Below, piece by piece: positions 43,459 through 51,117 of a stretch of DNA of 64,000 nt (positions within the stretch are counted from its first letter, which is position 1; every line of letters starts with the position of its first letter). The stretch spans positions 1-64,000 of the forward strand of contig NZ_JAOQJL010000005.1 of assembly GCF_025566965.1 (NCBI RefSeq), given 5' to 3'. The position numbers and the translations under genes are program-made. The notes below the pieces were generated by a model. That model was not told where the DNA came from. It saw only the letters and a list, made by a program, of their open reading frames with translations, and did not search any database. The DNA is from Blautia_A ammoniilytica (GTDB lineage Bacteria > Bacillota > Clostridia > Lachnospirales > Lachnospiraceae).

Positions 43459-44272
43459 TTAACCGGTAATCAGGTTCTGCACCTGTACGAGTTTTTCTGT
43501 CCCTTCTTCTTTTCTCTTATCTTCTCCACCACAATAGATGGGAACACACATTTCAAGTATTCTACTGTANNNNNNNNNNNNNNNNNNNNNNNNNNNNNNN
43601 NNNNNNNNNNNNNNNNNNNNNNNNNNNNNNNNNNNNNNNNNNNNNNNNNNNNNNNNNNNNNNNNNNNNNNNNNNNNNNNNNNNNNNNNNNNNNNNNNNNN
43701 NNNNNNNNNNNNNNNNNNNNNNNNNNNNNNNNNNNNNNNNNNNNNNNNNNNNNNNNNNNNNNNNNNNNNNNNNNNNNNNNNNNNNNNNNNNNNNNNNNNN
43801 NNNNNNNNNNNNNNNNNNNNNNNNNNNNNNNNNNNNNNNNNNNNNNNNNNNNNNNTCCCTGTTCCAAAAGTGCATTTGCAATACAGCCTGCAAAGAAACT
43901 TTTCCCGGTTCCAACTGGTCCCATCAGAAGCAGTCCTACATTTTTTCTCTTCATATCTGTCCAATTTTCTACATACTGCCTGACGATTAGTATCTTCTGG
44001 TTGCTTCCATTGTCATTTTCAAATTTCCATTCCCAGAATCTTCTTTCCCGAAGTCCGACTGACTTTCTCTGATAAAGCAGCCTCTGTGCTTCTTCCCGCT
44101 GCATCTTCTCATCCAGTTCCTGCCTGGCTTTTACCTCGCATTCGCACAAACAGGACACTACATGCTCAAATCCCATCAGACTGACTTTCATCTGTTTTCT
44201 TTTTCCACAGATACCACAATGAAGACATCCCTCTTCATCCAGATAATCTGCTGTTACTTTATTTTCCATCAC
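43459..44272 (-). CDS. DnaC/IstB-like helicase-loader ATPase, with assembly gap
   Basis: The N-terminal half has a four-Cys zinc motif (CLHCGICGKRK ... CLCEC) and Walker A GPVGTGKSFFAGC near residue 125. A 286-base N-run (43570-43855) hides the centre. The last 36 residues, starting YSRILEMCVPIYCGGEDKRK and ending at 43459, match the usual DnaC-like C-terminus, so I join them although the nominal gap length breaks the frame. It probably loads the host helicase at the ICE origin. It overlaps the upstream RepA-like gene by 4 bases. Confidence 0.82.
43570..43855. other. Assembly gap (286 N) in dnaC-like gene
   Basis: Hides the Walker B half of the DnaC-like protein. Gap length is nominal because the frame shifts. 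Confidence 0.95.
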
Positions 44273-45087
44273 AGGCTTTCTCCTTCCTGAAATTCATATT
44301 TGTCCATTCCTGCCCTGGCTCCATCTCGTTCTGCCCAAAGACAGATTGTTGCAAAATGATTCTGATACTCTTTTCCACTGGATTTCATATAAACAGAAAG
44401 ATGATCAATCCGTTTCTGGTAGTCCCACGGAAATAAAGTCATCAACTCCTGCAGTTCCGGTTCCGACAGAACAACATTTTTGAATCTCCCATACTGACTG
44501 AAATTTTCTTCCAAAGCGTGAGTGTTGCTCTTACTCTTATCAGTATGATTCTTTTCTGTCTTATTTATCTTAGTATTACTTCCTTCCAGATTCTTGCAGT
44601 CCGGACTTCTATTTTTTTGCTGCCCGGACTTCCAATTTCTTGCTATCCGGATTTCCAACTCCTTGCTATCCGGACTTCCAGTTTCTTGCAATCCAGAATG
44701 AAAATATCTGTCTGGCTTTCCTCTGACCCGTTTCACAAAATTTTTCACATATATGACAGAGGGACGGTTATTTCCCTGCCGGTAACGTTCAATCAGTCCA
44801 ATTCCATGCACACTGTCAAGTTCATAAAGGAGCTTTGTTACAGTCGTATGGGACATCCGCAAAAGATCCTGCAGTTCTGCAATCGTATAAATGATATAGA
44901 CATAACCGTCACTGTCAATCCAGCCATTTTTCTTTGATAGACTGATGCGGTCTAAAAGGATTCCATACAAGAGTTTTGCATCTGTGGAAAGACTCTGAAA
45001 TTCCTTTTCTGTAAACAGGGCTTTCGGTATTCGGAAAAAAGAAAACTGGTCAGATTCTTCTGCTCTGAAGTATTCAAAATCTGCCAT
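44269..45087 (-). CDS. RepA-like replication initiator of the ICE
   Basis: A 272-residue protein with a RepA_N-type N-terminal winged-helix domain (FRIPKALFTEKEFQSLSTDA, then LLYGILLDRISL and NGWIDSDGYVYIIYT). A variable centre (about 120-180) contains the iterons described separately, and a C-terminal DnaA/DnaD-like helical domain (NVVLSEPELQELMTLFPWDY) follows. It binds and melts an origin, inferred to be inside its own gene as in RepA_N plasmids. It overlaps the DnaC-like gene by 4 bases. Paralogous to the adjacent 45098-45979 gene. Confidence 0.85.
   Translation of the reverse strand: MADFEYFRAEESDQFSFFRIPKALFTEKEFQSLSTDAKLLYGILLDRISLSKKNGWIDSDGYVYIIYTIAELQDLLRMSHTTVTKLLYELDSVHGIGLIERYRQGNNRPSVIYVKNFVKRVRGKPDRYFHSGLQETGSPDSKELEIRIARNWKSGQQKNRSPDCKNLEGSNTKINKTEKNHTDKSKSNTHALEENFSQYGRFKNVVLSEPELQELMTLFPWDYQKRIDHLSVYMKSSGKEYQNHFATICLWAERDGARAGMDKYEFQEGESL
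44591..44703 (-). repeat. Five 23-bp iterons inside the repA-like gene (candidate origin)
   Basis: Plus-strand copies start at 44591, 44614, 44637, 44660 and 44683, exactly 23 bp apart; the 21-base core is like TTCTTGCTATCCGGACTTCC. The last copy is degenerate. 23 is not a multiple of 3, so the encoded protein is not repeated and selection must be on DNA. Most copies contain TCCGGA, a palindrome. Confidence 0.85.
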
Positions 45088-45097
45088 AATTTATTTC

Positions 45098-45979
45098 CTA
45101 TTCTTCCATATTGTTGAAGTCATACCCTGCTGCACTTCCTGTGCCATGACACAATTCATCAAGCACATAATTGAACGCATTCACCGCTTCTTCCAGATAA
45201 ATTTTCCTTGCCTCTTTATCACACGCATACATATCGGCAATAAATCCTTCATCATTTCCTATTGCGTGTACCAGAGTCTCCAAAACTTTCATAAATTTCT
45301 TTTTTGAACACTTTTTATGCTGCCTATTCACATACTTCTGAATGTCCAGTACTCTATCAGCATTTTCCTCATTTTCTTCCAGGATTCCAAATGCCAGGTC
45401 CATGCCAAATTCATAGCCATCACAGGAAATCTGATCAATATCAAGCTGTCCAAGCTCATCTCGATAATTTCTTTCTTCCATTGAAGTCAGTGGTGTCTCA
45501 TATTCATCCAGATATCCCATATCCGCAATCGTTTCCAGAATATCTCTGGATGCTTTCACCATCTTGTCCATGATAATTTCTCTTTCTTCCATCGGCATAT
45601 TTGCCATAATGCTGTCTAATGTCATCATTGATTCTTTCTCCATCTCATTTTCATAAATATCATTGATATAAAAGTGTTTCGCCTTTCCATTGTCTGAAAT
45701 GATACGCACCAGATTTCCAACCTCCACCAGTTCCTGTACTGCCTGATCTACCCCATATCTGGTCGTATTCAGGTCTTTTTTCATTTCACTTTTCGGATAG
45801 ATTACAAATAAATCCCCTTCACCATCTACCCAGCCATTCTGCACCGCAAATTTTAAGCGATCCAGAAATAAGCTGTATAAAATCTTTGCTGTATTTGACA
45901 GATTTTTGTATTTTTCCATCTGGAACAGCATCTTTGGCACCTGCAGACAATCTACCGGCATATACTCCATCTTACTCAT
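45098..45979 (-). CDS. Second RepA-like initiator paralog
   Basis: A 293-residue protein. Residues 1-115 are homologous to the N-terminus of the 44269-45087 protein (DCLQVPKMLFQMEKYKNLSN, LYSLFLDRLKFAVQNGWVD, FVIYPKSEMKKDL). The remainder is acidic, helical and unlike the neighbour, with several Asp/Glu-rich stretches, and no iterons are visible in it. It may be a regulator or accessory initiator, or the primary initiator with the neighbour as partner; the sequence does not decide. The stop is 10 bases before the next start. Confidence 0.75.
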   Translation of the reverse strand: MSKMEYMPVDCLQVPKMLFQMEKYKNLSNTAKILYSLFLDRLKFAVQNGWVDGEGDLFVIYPKSEMKKDLNTTRYGVDQAVQELVEVGNLVRIISDNGKAKHFYINDIYENEMEKESMMTLDSIMANMPMEEREIIMDKMVKASRDILETIADMGYLDEYETPLTSMEERNYRDELGQLDIDQISCDGYEFGMDLAFGILEENEENADRVLDIQKYVNRQHKKCSKKKFMKVLETLVHAIGNDEGFIADMYACDKEARKIYLEEAVNAFNYVLDELCHGTGSAAGYDFNNMEE

Positions 45980-46364
45980 TGATTATTTCCTCCTTCTGTT
46001 TGTACAGCACTTCAGCTGAATTGATATTGATTTCCAACATACCCACAAATACCTGATAATACAGCAGGCATATCTGTTCATCCTCCCTTGCCAGATACAA
46101 TCCTTCCAGTTCATTGGACGGATGTTTCATTCCATATACTGCCTGACAGATATCATGGATTTTCTCACATTCCACACTCCTCAGATGCATCTCCAAAGTG
46201 TGGTTAAATCTCTGCCAGTCCTCCAGTTTCTGATTTACTGACATCATGCACTGGAACAGTTCTGCTGCTTCACATGCTGCTGACAGCACTACATTTTTGT
46301 TATTGATACTTCCATCGGCATTTTTCATATGCTCTACCATATACGCCTGATCTACTGAAACCAT
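45972..46364 (-). CDS. Unidentified ICE protein in the replication operon
   Basis: A 130-residue acidic, all-helical protein (MVSVDQAYMVEHMKNADGSI at the start) without recognisable motif. It overlaps the next gene's start by 8 bases, so it is in the same operon between SSB and the RepA-like pair. GAGGAT precedes the ATG. Function unknown. Confidence 0.65.
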   Translation of the reverse strand: MVSVDQAYMVEHMKNADGSINNKNVVLSAACEAAELFQCMMSVNQKLEDWQRFNHTLEMHLRSVECEKIHDICQAVYGMKHPSNELEGLYLAREDEQICLLYYQVFVGMLEININSAEVLYKQKEEIINE

Positions 46365-46378
46365 CTTTTAATCCTCCT

Positions 46379-46755
46379 CTATCTAAACGGCATTTCCTCT
46401 TCCATGCCCTCTGGGATCTCTAAGAACCCTTCCGCATCTTCTGGAAACGGTGGTCTGTCAACCATTTTTGCACCAGCAAATTCAATCCGGTTTGCATACA
46501 CTTCGGTGGTATAAATCTTTTTTCCGGTATCTTTATCTTCATAATTACCCGTGACAATCTCGCCTTCCACCATGACCTTCGTTCCCTGTATCAGATAATC
46601 TCTGGCAAATTCTGCTTTCTTCGCAAAAGCCTTTACCGGAATGAAACTGACTTCATCGGAATAATTTCTTCTGACTGCCAAAACAAACTTGGCAATCTTA
46701 TGAAGTCCTTTTTCATTCTCCACTTCGTTGTATCCGGGATTTCTTACCAATCGCC
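46379..46755 (-). CDS. ssb: Single-stranded DNA-binding protein, N-terminus in assembly gap
   Basis: The visible C-terminal 125 residues carry OB-fold features: KIAKFVLAVRRNYSDEVSFI, then KAEFARDYLIQGTKVMVEGE and TTEVYANRIEFAGAK. The C-terminus ends in an acidic segment finishing EEEMPFR, close to the usual D-D-x-P-F tip. The start is hidden in the N-run 46756-47047. It binds ssDNA formed during replication or transfer. Located between a Cys-rich gene and unknown genes of the replication operon. Confidence 0.85.
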
Positions 46756-47047
46756 NNNNNNNNNNNNNNNNNNNNNNNNNNNNNNNNNNNNNNNNNNNNN
46801 NNNNNNNNNNNNNNNNNNNNNNNNNNNNNNNNNNNNNNNNNNNNNNNNNNNNNNNNNNNNNNNNNNNNNNNNNNNNNNNNNNNNNNNNNNNNNNNNNNNN
46901 NNNNNNNNNNNNNNNNNNNNNNNNNNNNNNNNNNNNNNNNNNNNNNNNNNNNNNNNNNNNNNNNNNNNNNNNNNNNNNNNNNNNNNNNNNNNNNNNNNNN
47001 NNNNNNNNNNNNNNNNNNNNNNNNNNNNNNNNNNNNNNNNNNNNNNN
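46756..47047. other. Assembly gap (292 N) in ssb and Cys-rich gene
   Basis: Hides the start of ssb and the end of the 47228 gene. Confidence 0.95.
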
Positions 47048-47228
47048 AACGTTCATTTTCATCATCCCAAGCACAGGTTTTCATCATACAGCGTGGCTGT
47101 TTCTCATAATTGCCCAGATAATACGGGCAGAACGTACAGCCTCTTTCTTTAACAATTGCCCCCGGAATCACTGGCATCTGACTTTTGATTTCCTTTGTTA
47201 CATGCTTACTTTCAATTCGCTCTCTCAT
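47048..47228 (-). CDS. Cys-rich small ICE protein, 3' end in gap
   Basis: The 60 visible residues start MRERIESKHVTKEIKSQMPV and contain CTFCPYYLGN ... CMMKTCAW, four to five Cys arranged like a zinc or metal site. GGAGG lies 8 bases before the ATG. The end is in the N-run. It is probably a conserved small protein of the replication/regulation region. No function assigned. Confidence 0.6.
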
Positions 47229-47296
47229 CTTAAAAATCCTCCAAGAATATATATATTTGCAAAAGGGAATTCCCCTGAATTGCCTGTTTTTAAGCA

Positions 47297-47345
47297 CAAA
47301 AAAAGAGGCAGACTTACGATTTTTATTTTCGCAAGCCTGCCTCTT
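47297..47345 (-). terminator. Strong terminator after the partition operon
   Basis: AAGAGGCAGACTTACG (47303-47318) pairs with CGCAAGCCTGCCTCTT (47330-47345) almost perfectly over 16 bases; on the minus strand TTTTTTT follows. It ends the ParA-ParB-membrane protein unit. Confidence 0.85.
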
Positions 47346-47359
47346 ATCAATCTAATATT

Positions 47360-47779
47360 CTATTTTCCAATGACATACCGTATAAACACGTATATCGCTC
47401 TGATCACATACACTGGAATCATGATGCTTCCAATCAATGCTCCAATAATGACACTTAATGCAGCCATCCCAAGTGTTGCTGTGGTATCCATTCCTCTCGG
47501 AATTAGAATCAACCGCATTTTATGTATTCCAAATGGAAGTCCGGCAATAAATACCCACCAGAACCAATCCGTCTGCCCACTGACCTTCATAATTGTTTTT
47601 GTCATCCAAAACCAGAATACCATAAATGCCAGTGGCAGAATTGATTTTTTAATTACATCTCCAATCGTCATTTCTTTCGTCCTCTTATCTAATCTGTTTA
47701 TCTTCTGTACTTTAGAAAGATATGCCTGATATCTTTGCATCTGTCTATCATTATATCTTATTTGCTTTTCATATTCCAC
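47360..47779 (-). CDS. Small polytopic membrane protein downstream of parB
   Basis: A 139-residue protein with about 45 basic cytoplasmic residues and then three to four membrane helices (SILPLAFMVFWFWMTK, WFWWVFIAGLPFGI, LGMAALSVIIGALIGSIM, IPVYVIRAIYVFIRYV). Stop-to-start distance to parB is 4 bases, and the terminator follows directly. I do not recognise a family with certainty. It could link the partition genes to the membrane or to transfer. Confidence 0.65.
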   Translation of the reverse strand: MEYEKQIRYNDRQMQRYQAYLSKVQKINRLDKRTKEMTIGDVIKKSILPLAFMVFWFWMTKTIMKVSGQTDWFWWVFIAGLPFGIHKMRLILIPRGMDTTATLGMAALSVIIGALIGSIMIPVYVIRAIYVFIRYVIGK

Positions 47780-47783
47780 TTTA

Positions 47784-48713
47784 TCATCCCCTTTGCTCTG
47801 TTTGTGCTTTCCACGAATCTAATAACTGGAAAATTATTTTTTCGATTTGCTCTTTCTTGTAATCTGGTGGAAAATATTTTTGCAGTTGCTTTTCTGAAAA
47901 ACTGATTTTCTGATAATTCACTTTTGCTTCTCCTCTAAGAATTTTCTCTATATCTTCTCCAGTCAATTCTTTTTGCTGGCTAAGTTCTTTCAGTTTTTTT
48001 GCCTGAGATCCATTTGGCATTTTCTTTGTTGTTCCTATAAACGCCAGTAACAATGACTGCTCATTACTTTTCAAATAAGATAAATCAACTGCAACAGTAA
48101 ATGGCAATTCATTTTTATCTACAAACTCCAGCAAGTAATTCGACAAGTAGGTCAAGCGTATATATCGTTTGATCGTACTCATTGTCTCTCCGACTTCTGT
48201 GCCAACCATCTCAGCTGCCCATCTTTTTTTCAACTTTGGTTCAACTTGGACCAAAGTTAAATCAGTCCGTCTACCCTGACGTTTCAATGCTTCATACTTC
48301 ATGCGGTATGCAAATGCCTTCTCACTATATAGCAGATTTTCTCTTTGAATGTTGGAATCGACCATAACCACAGTTGCTTCATCATCAGACATATCTCTGA
48401 TAATGACCGGCATTGTTTTCAGTCCTAATTCCCTGCAAGCATATTTTCTTCTGTGTCCCACAACTAATTCATAATCCTTTTCCCCTGAATTTGAAGGTCT
48501 TGCAATTCCTGGCACAAGAACTCCATATTCTGAAATACTTTCAATCATTTCCTCCATTTTATCATCCCTAAACACTTTAAACGGATGATTCTTGAATGTA
48601 TCCAACTCGTCCAGCGGAATTTCTCGCACACACTCCTGCTCCTCTGACAATCCGAATAATGCATCTACCCCTTTGAATTTTATCTTTGAAGCACTACTTT
48701 CTTTCACTGCCAT
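47784..48713 (-). CDS. parB: ParB-like partition protein
   Basis: A 309-residue DNA-binding partition protein: KFKGVDALFGLSEE, the ParB nuclease-like domain (VPGIARPSNSGEKDYELVVG, HRRKYACRELG), the conserved NIQRENLLYSEKAFAYRMK, then a helix-turn-helix region VGETMSTIKRYIRLTYL. Start 48713 (ATG) follows GGAGGTGAT; it overlaps parA by about 20 bases. It would mark a parS site; none is obvious. Confidence 0.92.
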   Translation of the reverse strand: MAVKESSASKIKFKGVDALFGLSEEQECVREIPLDELDTFKNHPFKVFRDDKMEEMIESISEYGVLVPGIARPSNSGEKDYELVVGHRRKYACRELGLKTMPVIIRDMSDDEATVVMVDSNIQRENLLYSEKAFAYRMKYEALKRQGRRTDLTLVQVEPKLKKRWAAEMVGTEVGETMSTIKRYIRLTYLSNYLLEFVDKNELPFTVAVDLSYLKSNEQSLLLAFIGTTKKMPNGSQAKKLKELSQQKELTGEDIEKILRGEAKVNYQKISFSEKQLQKYFPPDYKKEQIEKIIFQLLDSWKAQTEQRG

Positions 48714-49488
48714 CACCAATCACCTCCTCTACCAGTTTTTTATAAGCTTCGGCAACACGACCTTTCGGATCGTGTTTATAAATACTTACTCCCTCAGCAC
48801 TCGTCTCTGCTGCCCTTATCGAAAACGGGATTGCAGTCTTGAAAATATTGATATATTCGCCATAATTATCATGAAGCAACTCTATAATCTCTTTTGAAAA
48901 ATTCGTTCTTCGATCTACCATGGTAAGTAAGATTCCGTCAATCTGAAGCTTTCGATTTATCTGCTTTCTAACTTTATATATGGTCTGCATCAACTGTTCC
49001 AATCCTTTAACAGGAAGATAATGTGCCATAACCGGAATGATAACCGAATCAGCTGCTGCAAGAGCATTTACAGTAAGCATTCCTAGCGATGGCATATTAT
49101 CAATCAGGATATAATCATATTCTGGCGAAATTGTCTTGATAAACTGTTTTAACACATATTCTCTGCTCATAACATTTACCAGACTAACTTCTACCCCAGA
49201 CAGTTCAATATTTGCCGGAAGAATGTCCATTCCCTCTTCATGGTGAAGAATTCCATATCCTTCTGATAATTCAAGACCATTCATTTCACAATGAAGAATT
49301 GTCGCTACTGTTATTTCTAATTCATCTGGATTCTGATATCCAAGACTTTCTGTTAAACTTCCCTGTGGATCAAAATCTATTGCCAGAACTTTATATCCTT
49401 TTTTTACCAATCCGATTCCTAAATTCACACAGGAAGTTGACTTTGCGACACCACCTTTTTGATTGACTATTGCTATAACTTTTGCCAT
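48694..49488 (-). CDS. parA: ParA-like partition ATPase
   Basis: A 264-residue deviant-Walker ATPase (KVIAIVNQKGGVAKSTSCVN, then VLAIDFDPQGSLTESLGY and YDYILIDNMPSLGMLTVNA). Full-length and complete. It overlaps parB and follows the HNR-like gene by 2 bases, so the three form one operon. It acts in segregation of the replicating circle; together with RepA and SSB it points to an ICE that can be maintained for a time as a plasmid. Confidence 0.95.
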   Translation of the reverse strand: MAKVIAIVNQKGGVAKSTSCVNLGIGLVKKGYKVLAIDFDPQGSLTESLGYQNPDELEITVATILHCEMNGLELSEGYGILHHEEGMDILPANIELSGVEVSLVNVMSREYVLKQFIKTISPEYDYILIDNMPSLGMLTVNALAAADSVIIPVMAHYLPVKGLEQLMQTIYKVRKQINRKLQIDGILLTMVDRRTNFSKEIIELLHDNYGEYINIFKTAIPFSIRAAETSAEGVSIYKHDPKGRVAEAYKKLVEEVIGDGSERK

Positions 49489-49490
49489 CT

Positions 49491-50237
49491 CTATTTCCTC
49501 CCGATTCGTAATGTATGTTTTGAAACTGCTTTTTCTGCCTTTTTCTGATTTTCAGCCTGCAATGTTAAATCATGCGTCTTTATCAGCAATGCCTCAAATC
49601 TTTCTTTTTCTTCCTGCTGTTCGTGTGCTGTCAAATCCGTTTCCAAATTCGTTTTTTGTGAAACGCTCAACTTATTTCTAATATTATATGTGTCATATCT
49701 TCTTCTAATGCAATTCGCTTCTACACCGGACAGTGTAACCAGCTCTGACCAGGAAGACACTTTACATCTTCTTGCAATCGTTCCCCATGATGGTGTTTCT
49801 GGATTTCTACAAGCATCATATATTTTTGACGTTGCCGGTTGTATCCGTTCAAATTCATTTTTAAATATTTCCAGAAAATCATATTGATCATCCACACACC
49901 TTGTTCCATGACGTCCAATCCTTACGTATTCCATCTCACCATAATAATCATTTAGAAATTCTCTGGCTGTTTTTCCAAAAAGCTTTTCAAAGACCATATG
50001 GCTTGGTAGCTCTTTATGGCTGTCACACTCTTTTATTCTCGGTGGTATACCATTATGAGATTCTGTCCATTCATCTAATGCTTCATATACACTGGCTGCA
50101 TCCCATCTATCCAATGGCGTGGAAGAATATTTTTTTAGTGCCTGTATCACTTCCACAACTTCCTCCGTCTGTGGCAGACATTGCAGTAATTCGATTGCCT
50201 TGGGTATGGCTTTTCTTCTTGTCATAATTCTTGCCAT
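49491..50237 (-). CDS. HNR-like DNA-binding protein at the ICE right end
   Basis: A 248-residue basic protein. Two or three segments resemble homing-endonuclease-associated repeats: WTESHNGIPPRIKEC ... FEKLFGKTAREFL at about 72-110 and PSWGTIARRCKVSSWSELV at about 150-172. A charged helical C-terminus follows. First gene of the parA-parB operon, so a likely regulator or site-specific binding protein; function not known. AAAGGAGG precedes the ATG. The region upstream has two inverted repeats that could be its operators. Confidence 0.62.
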   Translation of the reverse strand: MARIMTRRKAIPKAIELLQCLPQTEEVVEVIQALKKYSSTPLDRWDAASVYEALDEWTESHNGIPPRIKECDSHKELPSHMVFEKLFGKTAREFLNDYYGEMEYVRIGRHGTRCVDDQYDFLEIFKNEFERIQPATSKIYDACRNPETPSWGTIARRCKVSSWSELVTLSGVEANCIRRRYDTYNIRNKLSVSQKTNLETDLTAHEQQEEKERFEALLIKTHDLTLQAENQKKAEKAVSKHTLRIGRK

Positions 50238-50250
50238 AAAAAAACCTCCT

Positions 50251-50307
50251 TTGAATGGTCATCATCTCATTCAAGAAGGTTCCTATCAGAAACAATTCCG
50301 AATTGTT
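50251..50307 (-). promoter_or_regulatory. Two perfect inverted repeats upstream of the partition operon
   Basis: TTGAATG (50251-50257) with CATTCAA (50268-50274), and AACAATT (50291-50297) with AATTGTT (50301-50307). They lie between the ribosome binding site of the 50237 gene and the ICE end, where the operon promoter must be. They are candidate operators or parS-like sites. A weak promoter TTGAAA-17-TATTGA may lie at about 50310-50340. Confidence 0.6.
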
Positions 50308-50437
50308 TTCAATATCTTATCTATACTGTTATTTCAACATAAGATATCGAAATGTACATCTGACAGCACTGTTTTTTTATCCAATGCCTTTATCAGAAAT
50401 CCCTTATTTTAAGGCTTTTCCGGTCGTTTCCTTTATC
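50308..50437. other. ICE right-end noncoding region
   Basis: AT-rich, no supported gene. It probably contains the integrase and excisionase binding sites of the ICE end, but no repeat identifies the ICE terminus unambiguously. Confidence 0.4.
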
Positions 50438-50674
50438 TTACTCTATTGGTACTGCGTAAGTGGAAAACCGCACATCAAAAGAAAGATCAAATTTGTCCAC
50501 TGCCTTTATAAGCCCGATACTGCCAATCTGGATCAGATCCTCCATGTCCACGCCCCGCCCCACAAAACGCTTTGCCACACTATAAACAAGTCCTGCATTT
50601 TCCTCAACTAATGTATCTCTTGCCACTTTATCACCCTGGTGTGCACGCCCGATCAGGGCAAGAGTATGGTCCAT
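50438..50674 (-). pseudogene. sigF: sigF (spoIIAC) truncated by the ICE
   Basis: The sporulation forespore sigma factor normally has about 235-255 residues. Here only 78 codons remain: region 1.2/2 is intact up to SFDVRFSTYAVP, where all SigF proteins continue with M-I, but this frame reads I-E and stops at 50438. The conserved part ends within codon ATA at about 50446. spoIIAB and spoIIAA lie directly upstream with the normal spacing; the ribosome binding site of sigF is inside the spoIIAB stop region. The rest of sigF should lie beyond the left end of the ICE, out of the window. As it stands SigF would be non-functional. Confidence 0.92.
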
Positions 50675-50675
50675 G

Positions 50676-51101
50676 TTACCTCCCTATGATTTTTTTCATG
50701 TGCACGATCGTGCCTTTTCCAACCTCTGATTCCACAGTTACCTGATCCATAAAGGCTTCCATGAATGTAAATCCCATACCGGATCTGTCCTTGTCCGGCC
50801 GTGTAGTGTACAAAGGCTCCATGGCCTTTTCAATATTTTCGATCCCTGCTCCTTCATCGGCAATATCAATCTGGATCTCCTGTCCCTGCCTTCTACAGGT
50901 CATATGGATCTTATGTATTTCCCCTTCATAACCATGTATGATACAGTTGGTAACAGCTTCTGAAACTGCAGTTTTCAGATCTGACACCTCTTCCAGCGTA
51001 GGATTCAACTGTGTGCAAAATGCTGCTGCAGCTATCCTTGCCAACCCTTCATTTACAGGACGGCTTTCAAAGATCATTGTCATTTCATTGGTATCCTCCA
51101 T
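50676..51101 (-). CDS. spoIIAB: Anti-sigma F factor, serine protein kinase
   Basis: A 141-residue GHKL-fold kinase that binds SigF and phosphorylates SpoIIAA. N-box EAVTNCIIHGY, G1 box DEGAGIEN and G2 region SGMGFTFMEAF are present. Start 51101 follows GGGAG; an upstream in-frame Met is not supported. Intact. With sigF truncated its usual partner is missing. 16 bases after spoIIAA. Confidence 0.94.
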   Translation of the reverse strand: MEDTNEMTMIFESRPVNEGLARIAAAAFCTQLNPTLEEVSDLKTAVSEAVTNCIIHGYEGEIHKIHMTCRRQGQEIQIDIADEGAGIENIEKAMEPLYTTRPDKDRSGMGFTFMEAFMDQVTVESEVGKGTIVHMKKIIGR

Positions 51102-51117
51102 AATATGCTCCCTTCCC

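Larger units (their letters stand above)
1..50446 (-). mobile_element. Tn1549/CTn-type integrative conjugative element, left end outside window
   Basis: About 50 kb of minus-strand genes with the composition of a conjugative element: VirB4, VirD4, PrgI, TrbL, Maff2, PcfB, a cell-wall hydrolase, TopB, a giant methylase/helicase, a Cna-B adhesin, and a ParA/ParB/RepA/DnaC/SSB module. The right end lies near 50444-50447, where the sigF reading frame stops matching its family. The left end, the ICE relaxase and the integrase are not in the window. Two mobilizable elements are nested inside (6-7026 and 21808-30870), so the ICE portion seen here is about 34 kb. The family assignment rests on gene content and order; the integrase type is unknown. 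Confidence 0.9.

Noticed and set aside
44591..44703. Iterons as a CRISPR array
   Set aside because: Units are contiguous with 2-base spacers and lie within a coding gene.
50308..50446. A direct repeat defining the ICE end
   Set aside because: No partner copy is visible because the left end is outside the window; only the loss of sigF similarity places the junction.
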